From CAZHGD01 sp964531735 (GTDB lineage Bacteria; Armatimonadota; UBA10988): a DNA stretch of 64,000 bases. The notes beneath the pieces were generated by a model, which saw nothing but the letters and a program-made list of their open reading frames with translations, searched no databases and was not told where the DNA came from. Below are positions 33,662-42,717 of this stretch, one piece after another. Made by a program: the position numbers and the translations under genes. The stretch's first letter is position 1. Each line of letters opens with the position of its first letter. The stretch is taken from contig CAZHGD010000005.1 of NCBI GenBank assembly GCA_964531735.1, forward strand, positions 36,955 to 100,954, in the 5' to 3' direction.

Positions 33662-34435
33662 ATGTGGTCCTGGACCGTGTTGGGCGTGGTGCTGTGGTGG
33701 CCGTTGGCCGTGGCCGTGCCGGATGACCCGCGCCAGGACCCGTACCTGCGCTCGCCGGTGGTGGCCGAGCTGATGGAGTCGGCCACCTTCCAGCTCAGCT
33801 TCGACGCCGAGACGCTGGTGCCCGACATGGCCGCGGGGGCGGCCAAACCGCAGGTGTTCGGCCGACCGCGCTATGCCGCAGGCGTCCACGGACGCGCCTT
33901 GGTGGCCGGCGACGGCAGCGGCGGCGCCATCTACGAGCGGGCGCGCAACGCGCCGCTCAGCACCCGCGGCGCGGTGGCCCTGTGGGTCAAGCCGGTGTCC
34001 TGGACCCGCCGCAACGGGGGCAACACCGTCTTCCTGATGACCACCAACGCCACGTTCTACCTGCAACGGCAGGGCCCGGCGCACAACGCTGAAGGACAGG
34101 TCACCCGCCACGAGGGCGTGCAGTTCCTGCTGCTGGCCAAGTCCACCGACCATCTCTCCCTCATGGACGGCACGGCCGGCTGGCCGGCGCGGTGGCGGCT
34201 GATCGTGGCCAACTGGAGCTGGCCGACGATGAGCTGGTCCATCGACGGTGGGCCGTTCGCCTCGGCCACCGCCAAGGCGCCGCCGGCCGCGAGCGACTTC
34301 GGCAACCTGATCGTCGGCGCCGGCGACGGCGAAGCCACGCTGCTCGACGAGCTGACCATCTTCCGCCGACCGCTCACTCAGGATGAGGCCAAGGCGCTCT
34401 ACGCGACCTTCATGCCCGCGGAGAAAGCCCCGTGA
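33662..34435 (+). CDS. Secreted LamG-domain protein
   Basis: A 257-residue exported protein: signal peptide MWSWTVLGVVLWWPLAVAV, then a single concanavalin/LamG jelly roll (TFQLSFDAETLVPDMAAG, STRGAVALWVKPVSWTRRNG, ATLLDELTIFRRPLTQDEAK). Such domains bind sugars or cell surfaces. GGAG lies 6 nt before the ATG. Its TGA overlaps the GTG start of the next gene (GTGA at 34432-34435), so the two are translationally coupled and the LamG protein probably works beside the large glycosidase-like protein that follows. Confidence 0.88.
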   Translation: MWSWTVLGVVLWWPLAVAVPDDPRQDPYLRSPVVAELMESATFQLSFDAETLVPDMAAGAAKPQVFGRPRYAAGVHGRALVAGDGSGGAIYERARNAPLSTRGAVALWVKPVSWTRRNGGNTVFLMTTNATFYLQRQGPAHNAEGQVTRHEGVQFLLLAKSTDHLSLMDGTAGWPARWRLIVANWSWPTMSWSIDGGPFASATAKAPPAASDFGNLIVGAGDGEATLLDELTIFRRPLTQDEAKALYATFMPAEKAP

Positions 34436-37400
34436 TTGCTCTCCTCGCCGCGCTGCTGCTGGCGCCGGCCCGGCCCGACGTGGCCGTGCCGCTGCTGACC
34501 GCGCCGCCGACCATCGACGGCGTCATCCACGAAGACGAGTGGTCCGGCGCGGTGCGCCAGGTCGGCCTGGTCTCGCAGCACCACCTGCTGCTGGGCGACC
34601 GCGAGGCCGTGTTCTGGATCGGCTGCGACGGCCGCAGTCTGTTCCTGGCGGTGCGTAGTGAGCTGCCGCCGGGCGGCGAACTGCTCGATCGCGCCGTGCC
34701 CGACGGCGACCGTGACGTGGTCGCCGCGCTCCGCGACGATTCGCTCGAGTTCGTGATCCATCCACACCTCGGCGCCACGACGGGCGACCAGCGCTACTTC
34801 CACCTGATCGTCAACCCGCGCGGCGCCATGTTCGACCGCGTGTTCGACGACTCCCAGCCGGCCAACCGCATCGACACGGCCTGGCGGCTGCGCGAGTGGA
34901 CGTACCGCAATAGTCTGCACGACGGCTGGTGGGACGCCGAGATCGCCATTCCGCTGGCCGCGCTCGGGGCCACGGCCGCCGATCTGGCGCACCCGTGGGG
35001 CCTGCGCGTCGGGCGCAACTGGCAGCGCGGCTGGGACCAGAGCCGGTGGGAGAGCGTCACCGCGCCGTATGAGGACCTGGACACCATGCCGCGCCTGCGC
35101 TTCGACGCGGCGGCGCCCATCACGCAAGTGCTCGGCCTGCGCGCCGACGGCCAGCCGAAGCTGGTGGTGGCGCTGGCCAACCGCGGCGCCGCGCCGCTGG
35201 CGCTGCGGGTACTGCTGTCCGACACCTGGAGCCGAAATCCGCCGCACGAGACCACGCGTGAGTTGACGCTGCCGCCCGGTGGGCGCGAGACGGTGACCGT
35301 CCAGCCGCCGCACGGCGGGCCCGCGGGGGCCCACCAGACGAAGCTGCTGGTCACCTCGGCCGACGGCCGGACCACCTGGTACCTGCGCGAGTTCGGCTGG
35401 AAGGTGGAGCGGGCCGAGGAGCGCTGGACGCTGACTCGCGAGGACCGCCGCGCCATCGGCTTGCAGTATGCGGTCTATCCCAGCTACCGCCAGCTTCGCG
35501 CCCGCGTGGACATCACCGCGCTGAGCACCAAGGACAAAGTCACCGGTGGCACGTTGCGGTTCGTCGCCAAGGCCGCTGGACGGGCGTTGGTCGAGCAGCC
35601 GCTGAAGTTCGCCAACGGTGTGGCCGAGGTGGCCGCGGCGCTGCCCGACCTGCCGGCCGGCGACTGTCTCGTCGAGGCTCGGCTACAGGGCGACGGTGTG
35701 CCGGCCGAGCCGGTCACCGGCCTGTACGAGCGGCGCCGGTTCGAGTGGGAGGCCAACCGCCTGGGCCGCTCGGACCGGGTGATCCCGCCGTTCACGCCGC
35801 TGCAGGTGCAAGGCGACGAGCTGCACGCGGTGCTGCGCCGCCACCGGCTCAACGGCGCCGGCCTGTGGGACCAGGTACACAGCCTCGACCGGCCGCTCCT
35901 CCGCGCGCCGGCGCGCTGGGTGGCGCAGGTGGGCGGGCAGCCGGTGGCCGTCACGCCCGGCCGCCTGACCATCGCAGAACAGGCGGGCCACCGCGTGGTC
36001 ACCGTCGGCGGGTTCGACGCCGGCGGCGTGCGCGCCGTGGTGCGGTCCACCTGGGACCAGGACGGCCTGGCGCGGGTGCGCCTGGAGCTGCCGGCGCAGG
36101 CCGGGCGCCGACTGTCGCGGCTGTCGCTCGAACTGCCGCTCGACGACGCGCAGATGCCCTATCTGCACGCTTGCGGCGACGGCCTGCGGTTCAACTACGC
36201 CGGGCGCACACCGGCCGGTGATGGGCCGATCTGGGACTCGAGCAAGGCCAACCGCACCAACCTCGTCGGCCCGTTCTACCCTTACGTGTGGGTCGGCGGC
36301 GGCGAGCGCGGCGTGCTCTACTGCGCCGACAGCGACCGCGGCTGGAGCCTCGATGAGACCACGCCCACGGTGCAGCTCGAACGCCGCGCCGGCACGTTGC
36401 TGTTGCGCGTCAACCTGATCACGCGGCCGACGCCGCTGGACACCGCCCGCAGCCTGGAGTTCGGCCTGCAAGCGACACCGGCCAAGCCGATGCCCGAGCA
36501 GCCGGTCAACTGGCGCCGCTGGCTGGGCCGCTGGCAGGCCGCACCGAAGGTGCAGCCGTTCACCATCGTCGGCGCGACGCTCTACTACGGCTGCACCAGC
36601 TACGACTTCTACCCGGTGGGCCACGACCTGCGCATCTACGACGCGTTCAGCCGGGCACGCGACAGCGGCCAGGCCGACTGGGCCTTTGTCGAGGACTGGA
36701 TGAAGGTCTACGCGCCGCAAGTGCCGCGCGACAGCGCGCGCTGGACCGAACTGCACAACCACATTCGCGCGGGCATGTACTCGGCGGCGGGCACGCGGCG
36801 CGACCAGGGCTGGCTGTGGACGCCGTACACCAACCCGCGCGGGATCGGCTTCCACCTGGCCGAGTGGCCGACGTTCCAGGACGAATGGGTGCAGTCGCCG
36901 TTCCAGGAGCGCGCCAAGACCGGCCAGCTCGACTACGACGTCTGCCCGGTCGACAGCTTCCAGGACGCCGCGCTCTGGCACTACCGCGAGATGCTCAAGT
37001 GCTTCGACGGCATCTACTGGGACAACCTCTACCTGAGCGCCAACAACAACCCCGTGGCCGGCGACACCTGGACCGACGAGCGCGGGCGCGTCCACCCGTC
37101 GATGGGCCTCTGGGCCATGCGCGACCTGGTCAAGCGCACCGCCATCATGCTGCACGAGCAAGGCCGCCCGCTGTTCGCCAACGTGGCGCACATGACCAAC
37201 ACCAATCTGGTGCCGATCCTCTCGTTCGCCAACGTCAACCTCGACTGGGAATGGCAGTACGGCAAGCGTGACTTCCAGGATCGGTTCGACCCCGATCTGA
37301 CCGTCGCCGAGACCATCGGCCGGCAGTGCGGCAACGTGCCGCTGATCCTGGCCGGCGGCTTCTACGACACCAAGGACCCGGCCTACGCCTGGTGCATGAG

Positions 37401-37794
37401 GACCCGCACCGGCGTCTGCGCGGTCCACGAGATCCGCGTCTGGGACTGGCAGCCGCAGGCGCACTACGACTTCCAGCGCAAGCTGTTCGAGTTCGGCTAT
37501 GGCGACCCCGCCTGCCGGGTCTACAACTACTGGGACGAGGGCTTCCCGCTGCGCGTGGACGGCGTCACTGCCAAGGCCATCGTGATGGTCAACAACGGTC
37601 GCACGCTGGTGATCGTCACCGACTACGGCACCGGCGGCGACTGCCGACTGACCCTCGACCTGCCGGCGCTGGGTCTGCCCGCGCCGACGGCGGCCAGCGA
37701 TCTGGAGACCGGCCAGGCCGTCCCGCTCGCGGGTCCGGGCGAGGTGCGCTTCCCGCTCAAGAAGCACGACTTCCGCACCGTGGTCTTCCGCTGA
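34432..37794 (+). CDS. Large secreted glycoside-hydrolase-like protein with CBM9-like N-domain (DUF6067-like)
   Basis: A 1120-residue exported protein. The short signal (MIALLAALLLAPARPDVAVP) is followed by a CBM9/DOMON-like sandwich (about 22-225; PPTIDGVIHEDEWSGA, WWDAEIAIPLAALGATA). Two further sandwiches follow, then a barrel-like region (about 560-1010) with GGGERGVLYCADSDRGW, FDGIYWDNLYLSANNN (near 857-872) and VYNYWDEGFPLRVDG. This combination resembles the DUF6067 group of putative glycosidases. The aspartate in GIYWDN is a candidate catalytic residue by analogy with clans having a G-[IV]-x-x-D motif. It starts with GTG overlapping the previous stop and ends 93 nt before the alpha-galactosidase. 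The family assignment is from memory of patterns. Confidence 0.75.
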   Translation: MIALLAALLLAPARPDVAVPLLTAPPTIDGVIHEDEWSGAVRQVGLVSQHHLLLGDREAVFWIGCDGRSLFLAVRSELPPGGELLDRAVPDGDRDVVAALRDDSLEFVIHPHLGATTGDQRYFHLIVNPRGAMFDRVFDDSQPANRIDTAWRLREWTYRNSLHDGWWDAEIAIPLAALGATAADLAHPWGLRVGRNWQRGWDQSRWESVTAPYEDLDTMPRLRFDAAAPITQVLGLRADGQPKLVVALANRGAAPLALRVLLSDTWSRNPPHETTRELTLPPGGRETVTVQPPHGGPAGAHQTKLLVTSADGRTTWYLREFGWKVERAEERWTLTREDRRAIGLQYAVYPSYRQLRARVDITALSTKDKVTGGTLRFVAKAAGRALVEQPLKFANGVAEVAAALPDLPAGDCLVEARLQGDGVPAEPVTGLYERRRFEWEANRLGRSDRVIPPFTPLQVQGDELHAVLRRHRLNGAGLWDQVHSLDRPLLRAPARWVAQVGGQPVAVTPGRLTIAEQAGHRVVTVGGFDAGGVRAVVRSTWDQDGLARVRLELPAQAGRRLSRLSLELPLDDAQMPYLHACGDGLRFNYAGRTPAGDGPIWDSSKANRTNLVGPFYPYVWVGGGERGVLYCADSDRGWSLDETTPTVQLERRAGTLLLRVNLITRPTPLDTARSLEFGLQATPAKPMPEQPVNWRRWLGRWQAAPKVQPFTIVGATLYYGCTSYDFYPVGHDLRIYDAFSRARDSGQADWAFVEDWMKVYAPQVPRDSARWTELHNHIRAGMYSAAGTRRDQGWLWTPYTNPRGIGFHLAEWPTFQDEWVQSPFQERAKTGQLDYDVCPVDSFQDAALWHYREMLKCFDGIYWDNLYLSANNNPVAGDTWTDERGRVHPSMGLWAMRDLVKRTAIMLHEQGRPLFANVAHMTNTNLVPILSFANVNLDWEWQYGKRDFQDRFDPDLTVAETIGRQCGNVPLILAGGFYDTKDPAYAWCMRTRTGVCAVHEIRVWDWQPQAHYDFQRKLFEFGYGDPACRVYNYWDEGFPLRVDGVTAKAIVMVNNGRTLVIVTDYGTGGDCRLTLDLPALGLPAPTAASDLETGQAVPLAGPGEVRFPLKKHDFRTVVFR

Positions 37795-37813
37795 ACCCGA
37801 CCGTGAGCCGGAG

Positions 37814-37851
37814 TTGCATATTGCCTTGCCATATGTGCTATGCTATGGCAA
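37814..37851 (+). promoter_or_regulatory. AT-rich promoter with palindromic operator-like element upstream of alpha-galactosidase
   Basis: TTGCAT (37814-37819) and TGCTAT (37836-37841) are spaced by 16 nt and look like -35 and -10 boxes. Overlapping them is a perfect inverted repeat, TTGCCATA (37826-37833) and TATGGCAA (37844-37851), separated by 10 nt. The arms are about one and a half to two helical turns apart, as for a dimeric repressor. This island is far more AT-rich than the DNA around it. Confidence 0.55.
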
Positions 37852-37887
37852 TACGCCGCGCGGGCGTGGTGCATGGAGAGCAAGGCG

Positions 37888-39387
37888 ATGATCCGGACTG
37901 AGGCGCTAGACCTGACGGGCGTGCTGACGCCGCCGGTGCCGCGGGCGCCGCGGGTGAACGGCGCGGGCGTGTGCGGCGCGCGGCCGGGCCGGCCGGTCCA
38001 GTACGCCATCGCGGCCACCGGTGAGGGGCCGCTGAGCTACGAGGCCGACGGGCTGCCGGCGGGGCTGACGCTGGACGCCGCGTCGGGCGTGATCACCGGG
38101 CAACTGTCGCAGCGCGGCACGCACATGGTGCGGGTGGCGGCGCGCAATGCGCTGGGCGTGGCCGAACGCGAGTTGCGCGTGGTGATTGGCGACGACATCG
38201 CGCTGACGCCGCCGATGGGCTGCAACACCTGGGGCGGGCGCGGCTCGGCGGTGACCCAGGCCGACGTGCTGGCCTCGGCGCGGGCGATGGTCGCCTCGGG
38301 TCTGAGCGGACACGGCTACCACTACACCAACATTGACGACGGCTGGCAGGGCCACCGCGACAGCGCCGACCGGTCGCTGCAACCGAACGCGAAGTTCCCC
38401 GATCTGCCGGGCCTGGCCGCCGAGCTGCACGCCGCGGGCCTGAAGATGGGTCTGTACTCCTCGCCCTGGAGCACCAGCTACGCGGGCTTCTGCGGTGGCT
38501 CCAGCGACACGCCGGACGGCGCCTGGACCAAGCCGGCGCGGCCCAGCGACGACTGGCGGCACCGGGCGCACCGGTTCGACGAGGTGGACGCGAAGCAGTG
38601 CGCGGCCTGGGGCTGCGACTACTTCAAGTTCGACTGGGGCGTGGACGACCCGGCCCACGTCGCGCGGATGACCCGCGCGCTGGAGGCCAGTGGCCGCGAC
38701 ATCGTCTACGAGGTGTCCAACTCGGTGCCGCTCCAGCACGCCGAACTGGTCACTGCGGGCTGCCAGATGACGCGCACCGCGGGCGACCTGGTCGACCTGT
38801 GGGACAAGAGCCAGATGGACGCGGACAAGGCCCGCTGGGCGCTGGGCATTCGCGATCTGTGGCTGGCGCACCATCCCTGGCGCGGCTACAACCGGCCGGG
38901 GCACTGGAACATGCCCTGCCCGTTGCGCGTGGGCATGCTCGGCGGCTGGGACGACAAGCCGCTGCTGCCGAGCCGGCTGACGCCCGCGGAGCAGTACACG
39001 CACCTCAGCTTGTGGTGCCTGTGGTCGGCGCCGCTGATCATCGGCTGCCCGATCGAGCTGATCGACGAGTTCACCATGGGCCTGCTGACCAATGACGAGC
39101 TGCTGGCGCTCGACCAGGACCCGTTGGGTGTGCAGGCGGACCAGTTCGAGGTGACCCACGGCGAGGTGCTGGTGAAGCCGCTGGCCGACGGCAGCCTGGC
39201 GGTGGGGCTGTTCAACACCGGCGCAGAGGCGGCCGAGGTGTCGGTCCGGCTGTCGGAGCTGGGTGTCGATGGACGCCGGCGGGTGCGTGACCTGTGGCGC
39301 CAGCAGGACCTGGGCGTCACCGATGACGGCGTGACGGCCGCGATCGCTGCGCACGGGGCGGCGGTGGTGCGGTTGGGCGCGGTCTGA
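37888..39387 (+). CDS. Alpha-galactosidase (GH27) with N-terminal Ig-like putative domain
   Basis: A 499-residue enzyme predicted to release alpha-linked galactose. Residues about 25-105 form a cadherin-like Ig fold (GRPVQYAIAA, LPAGLTLDAASGVITGQLSQ). The GH27 barrel follows (PPMGCNTWGG at 109-118, HYTNIDDGWQG, GLKMGLYSSPW). The nucleophile should be D249 in YFKFDWG and the acid/base D300 in TAGDLVDLWD. A C-terminal beta-sandwich ends the protein. No signal peptide is evident, so it may act inside the cell or use another route, unlike its exported neighbours. Start ATG 37888 has GGAG 9 nt upstream; an ATG at 37873 is possible. Confidence 0.93.
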   Translation: MIRTEALDLTGVLTPPVPRAPRVNGAGVCGARPGRPVQYAIAATGEGPLSYEADGLPAGLTLDAASGVITGQLSQRGTHMVRVAARNALGVAERELRVVIGDDIALTPPMGCNTWGGRGSAVTQADVLASARAMVASGLSGHGYHYTNIDDGWQGHRDSADRSLQPNAKFPDLPGLAAELHAAGLKMGLYSSPWSTSYAGFCGGSSDTPDGAWTKPARPSDDWRHRAHRFDEVDAKQCAAWGCDYFKFDWGVDDPAHVARMTRALEASGRDIVYEVSNSVPLQHAELVTAGCQMTRTAGDLVDLWDKSQMDADKARWALGIRDLWLAHHPWRGYNRPGHWNMPCPLRVGMLGGWDDKPLLPSRLTPAEQYTHLSLWCLWSAPLIIGCPIELIDEFTMGLLTNDELLALDQDPLGVQADQFEVTHGEVLVKPLADGSLAVGLFNTGAEAAEVSVRLSELGVDGRRRVRDLWRQQDLGVTDDGVTAAIAAHGAAVVRLGAV

Positions 39388-39405
39388 CAACACCACATTG
39401 GTCAA

Positions 39406-39471
39406 CGTCCCGCAACGCCCGGGCAGGTGGGGCTCGCCCCGTGGCGAACACAGCCTGGGTGTTGCGGGACG
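39406..39471. repeat. Palindromic repeat with internal stem
   Basis: Arms CGTCCCGCAACGCCCGGGC (from 39406) and GCCTGGGTGTTGCGGGACG (to 39471) pair over about 17 of 19 positions. The centre has GGGGC/GCCCC. It follows the alpha-galactosidase stop by 19 nt and may also act as its terminator. Confidence 0.65.
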
Positions 39472-39568
39472 GCGGAGCAGCCGGACAGCCGCTGGGCGGT
39501 GGCCTGTTGCCCCGTCCGGGCTGCCCTCGTCGGCCTCCATCCCACGCGCCCGACCAGCAGGCCGCGTC

Positions 39569-39623
39569 GGGGACTGACACCTTTGCGGCCGGCCGAAGGA
39601 CGGCGTAGAAGGTGTCTGTACCC
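39569..39623. repeat. Imperfect inverted repeat
   Basis: GGGGACTGACACCTT (39569-39583) and GAAGGTGTCTGTACCC (39608-39623) pair with one or two mismatches around a GC-rich loop. With the preceding palindrome it fills the 39388-39673 gap between two convergent genes, which holds no gene. Confidence 0.55.
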
Positions 39624-39673
39624 AGAGCGGCCGTCGCCGGACCGGAGCGCCAACGAAGCCCGGCCGTCGCGGG

Positions 39674-42628
39674 CTACCTGATCACCAACTCCGGCAGCCG
39701 TTGCGTGTCCTGGAAGCCGCCGGCGAAGCTCGGGTGCCAGCCGAGCAGGTTGCTGGCGCCGGGTGAGGCGCGGTAGACGTTCAGGTAGAGCTTGGCGCCC
39801 GGCTGCCACCCGCCGGGGATCAGCGTCTTCAGCGGCAGCGCCACCTGCACCTGCCAGCGGTCCTTGGCCGAGCGGTCGGAGGTGACCTTGGCACCGGCGG
39901 GCCAGTCGCTCTGCGCGCCGCCCTGCCAGGCCAGGGCCGCGTGGCGGCCGTCGGGTGCGATGATCAGTTGGTGACGATCACCACCGCGGGTGGCCGCGGT
40001 GAACACTTCGAAGTCGTCACCGTCCCAGAGCGCGCCGCCGGTGACCAGGCGGCTCGGATCGGTCCATTCGGTCAGCCGCAGGTAGAGCGTCTGGCCGTCG
40101 TGGGCCAGCTTGGTCTCCAGACGGCGCGGCGTGGGCGCGCCGGTCAGGTCGCCCCAGCCCGGCGCGGCGGGCACGGTGTCCCAGGCCACCGGCGCCGCAA
40201 CCTTCGGCACCGACACCGTGGGGAGCGCCTTGGCGCGCCGCTGCTGGTGCTCGCTGTAGCGCTGGCGGCCCTTGGCCACATACTGCCACTGGCCTTGCTC
40301 GAACACCGCGACGCGCTGCTTCTCCGCCGGCGTGCGCGCAGCCGCCTTGGCCTGGTCCATCAGCTTCTGCCAGGCGGCCACGCGTGCGGCCGTGCCGAGC
40401 GACTCCCACGCCAGCGCTTCGGTCTGGTGCTGGTGCGCCGACGACGTCTGGATGGCCGCCGGGTAGTAGCGCGGGTTGCTGAACGTCTCCTCGATGGCCT
40501 CGTAGAGCTGCTGCATCGGCCGGGCCGCGGCGCCGTAGTAGCGCGCGAAGAACTCGTCGATCAGCCGGTCGCCGTCCAGGGTCGGGTCGCAAGCCAGCTT
40601 GAGCGTGACGTAGAACTCCAACTGGTCCATCAGGTAGCTCTGCGAGAACTCGCTCGAGTGCTCCATGAAGATGCCACGGATGCCGCGCTCGCGGTACCAG
40701 CTCATCTGCTTGACCACGGTGTGCGCGAAGTAGCCGGGGAAGTAGTTGAACTTGCCGTACTCGGCGTTGAGCGCCGGGAAGCAGTAGTAGAGCCACAGGT
40801 AGAGCGGTCGCTCGGGGTCCTGCCGGCGCCAGTCGTCCAGAACCTTGCGGTCGTTGACCTCCATCGACGGGCACCACCAATTGCGCGTGTGCAGGCAGGT
40901 CTGGATGACCACGTTCGACTCGACCTTGAACTTGCTCGGGTAGTAGGCGTAGTCGGAGTAGGCCAACGCCCCGATCCACTTGTTCGGATGCGTCTTGCGC
41001 ACCTCGCGGGCCACCTTGTTGACGAACCCGAAGATGTAGTCGCTGGCGATGCCGTTGTTGAACTGCTGGTTCTTCCGCTCGGCCTGGTTGAGCTCGGCCT
41101 GGCAGCGGGCGCACTTGCACCACGAGTTGTTGTCCATCGGCACGAGGCCGTAGACATCGCCCACCGCGGTGGCGCCGGGCGGCGCGCCCTTGCCGTCGAA
41201 GTAGTTGCGCGCGTCCTGGACCACGCGGGCGATGAACTCGGGGTTGGTGTAGCACGGCTGCGGCGGGCTGGCGCCATAGCCTTGGGCGAACCAGTCCGGG
41301 TGCGCCTTCAGGTCGTGGTCGAAGTAGCCTTGGAACGAATGACAGACCCAGAACGCCTGGCCGCCGATGCGCAGGCGCAGCTTCCAGAGGTGGACGTCGC
41401 GCTCGCTGGGCGAGTCGGGCGGGCCGGGCAGATAGAGCGTGCCCGGCGTGATCCAGCGGTGGATCATGTTCGGCGCCTGCCGCCGAGCACTGCCGCTGAC
41501 GGTCAGCGTGCGGCTCGACGGCGTCACCGTACCGAGGTCGGTCGGCGCGTACCAGCGCACGTCGCACTCGCGCTCGAGGAAGTCGTAGGTGGCGTCGAGC
41601 GTGCCGCGGGCATCGAACAGCGCCGGCAGCGCCGCACTGAGCGCCGTGTCGCCCGCGGCGTTGACCGGCTGGCCGCGCTCCTCGTCGAAGTGCAGCAGCA
41701 CCGTGGTGGCCTGGTCCACCGCATACGGACCGCCGGCGGCGTTGGTCTGCGGTGTACGGACGGTGTGGCACAGGCGCACTTCGTCGATCAGGCCGCGCCA
41801 CGGATTGCCCACGGGGCCCGAGTCGTTGGGCAGACCACCCACGTGCAGCGTCGACCGGCGGCAGGTGGTGCGCACGTACTTGGTGGTGCCCACGCTGACG
41901 CCGTCGATGAACAGCTCCTGACGGGCGGTGGCCAGATCCCAGGTCGCCACCACGTGGTGCCAGCCCTCGGCCAGCGGCTTCGAGCCCAGGTAGTGACCGT
42001 TCTGCCCGTCGTAGGTGGTGTACGAGATGACACTGCTGTTCATATCGCGCTGGACGATGTGGTAGCTCCACGGTCCGCTGCCGTCCAGGCGCAGGATGGT
42101 GCCGTGCCGGTTGGAGGTGGCCGCCGGCATCCAGACCCAAGCCTCCAGGGTGCCCCGCTCGTCGTCGAAGCCGGGGTCGGTCAGGCTGACCAGTGTGGTC
42201 TTGCCGTCGCACTCCAGCGCCCGGCCGAACTTGCCCGCCGCGCGCGGCCAGCCGCCGTCCTTCACCGTGGCGGCGGCGTCCTGGCCAAGCAGCGCCACCG
42301 TGTCGCGGCCGTAGTGGACCAGGTACTCCTGGTACTTCAGGCCGGCGGTGCTGAGGCCCGCCGCGCGCGTGGCGGCGCTCTCGCCCACCAGCAAGCGCGG
42401 ACCGCTGACCGGCTGATCGTCGGTGACCAGCGGCAGTGTGGCGCCGGTGATGCGCCGGAGGTGGTTCTGCAGCTCCAGCGCGGCGAAGTGGGCCGCCACA
42501 CTGGGCTGCCGCGCGGTGACAATCGTGGCGGCCGGCTGGCCGTCACGAGCCAACGGCACCTGGAAGCGGTCCGCGGCCGACGCCGCCATCGCGGCCACCA
42601 GCACCCCGACCAACGCGATCTGACGCAT
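39674..42628 (-). CDS. Secreted DUF4838 protein with a LamG domain nested in its N-terminal domain
   Basis: A 984-residue exported protein (signal peptide MRQIALVGVLVAAMAASAAD, AAAGGTGG-type ribosome site before ATG 42628). The N-terminal helper domain (ALELQNHLRRITGATLPLV, about 45-118) stops after DTVALLGQDAA and resumes near residue 340 (LDATYDFLERECDVRWYAP). Between them (about 130-330) lies a complete LamG jelly roll (GRALECDGKTTLVSLTD, GTLEAWVWMP, WRGLIDEVRLCHTVRTPQTN). The DUF4838 barrel follows (about 380-780; YGLVPMDNNSWCKCARCQAE, GIRGIFMEHSSEFSQSYL). A CBM9/DOMON sandwich ends it (about 820-984). It is a probable glycosidase of unproven activity and a paralogue of the protein at 27718-30114. 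Confidence 0.88.
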   Translation of the reverse strand: MRQIALVGVLVAAMAASAADRFQVPLARDGQPAATIVTARQPSVAAHFAALELQNHLRRITGATLPLVTDDQPVSGPRLLVGESAATRAAGLSTAGLKYQEYLVHYGRDTVALLGQDAAATVKDGGWPRAAGKFGRALECDGKTTLVSLTDPGFDDERGTLEAWVWMPAATSNRHGTILRLDGSGPWSYHIVQRDMNSSVISYTTYDGQNGHYLGSKPLAEGWHHVVATWDLATARQELFIDGVSVGTTKYVRTTCRRSTLHVGGLPNDSGPVGNPWRGLIDEVRLCHTVRTPQTNAAGGPYAVDQATTVLLHFDEERGQPVNAAGDTALSAALPALFDARGTLDATYDFLERECDVRWYAPTDLGTVTPSSRTLTVSGSARRQAPNMIHRWITPGTLYLPGPPDSPSERDVHLWKLRLRIGGQAFWVCHSFQGYFDHDLKAHPDWFAQGYGASPPQPCYTNPEFIARVVQDARNYFDGKGAPPGATAVGDVYGLVPMDNNSWCKCARCQAELNQAERKNQQFNNGIASDYIFGFVNKVAREVRKTHPNKWIGALAYSDYAYYPSKFKVESNVVIQTCLHTRNWWCPSMEVNDRKVLDDWRRQDPERPLYLWLYYCFPALNAEYGKFNYFPGYFAHTVVKQMSWYRERGIRGIFMEHSSEFSQSYLMDQLEFYVTLKLACDPTLDGDRLIDEFFARYYGAAARPMQQLYEAIEETFSNPRYYPAAIQTSSAHQHQTEALAWESLGTAARVAAWQKLMDQAKAAARTPAEKQRVAVFEQGQWQYVAKGRQRYSEHQQRRAKALPTVSVPKVAAPVAWDTVPAAPGWGDLTGAPTPRRLETKLAHDGQTLYLRLTEWTDPSRLVTGGALWDGDDFEVFTAATRGGDRHQLIIAPDGRHAALAWQGGAQSDWPAGAKVTSDRSAKDRWQVQVALPLKTLIPGGWQPGAKLYLNVYRASPGASNLLGWHPSFAGGFQDTQRLPELVIR

Positions 42629-42717
42629 GGCGAGCCACCTTTCGGGTGTGGGGATACAGCTCCCCGCCGGGTGGTTTGCGTGCCGGCAAGCTACTTCCTG
42701 CTGCCGGCCAACTCGGC

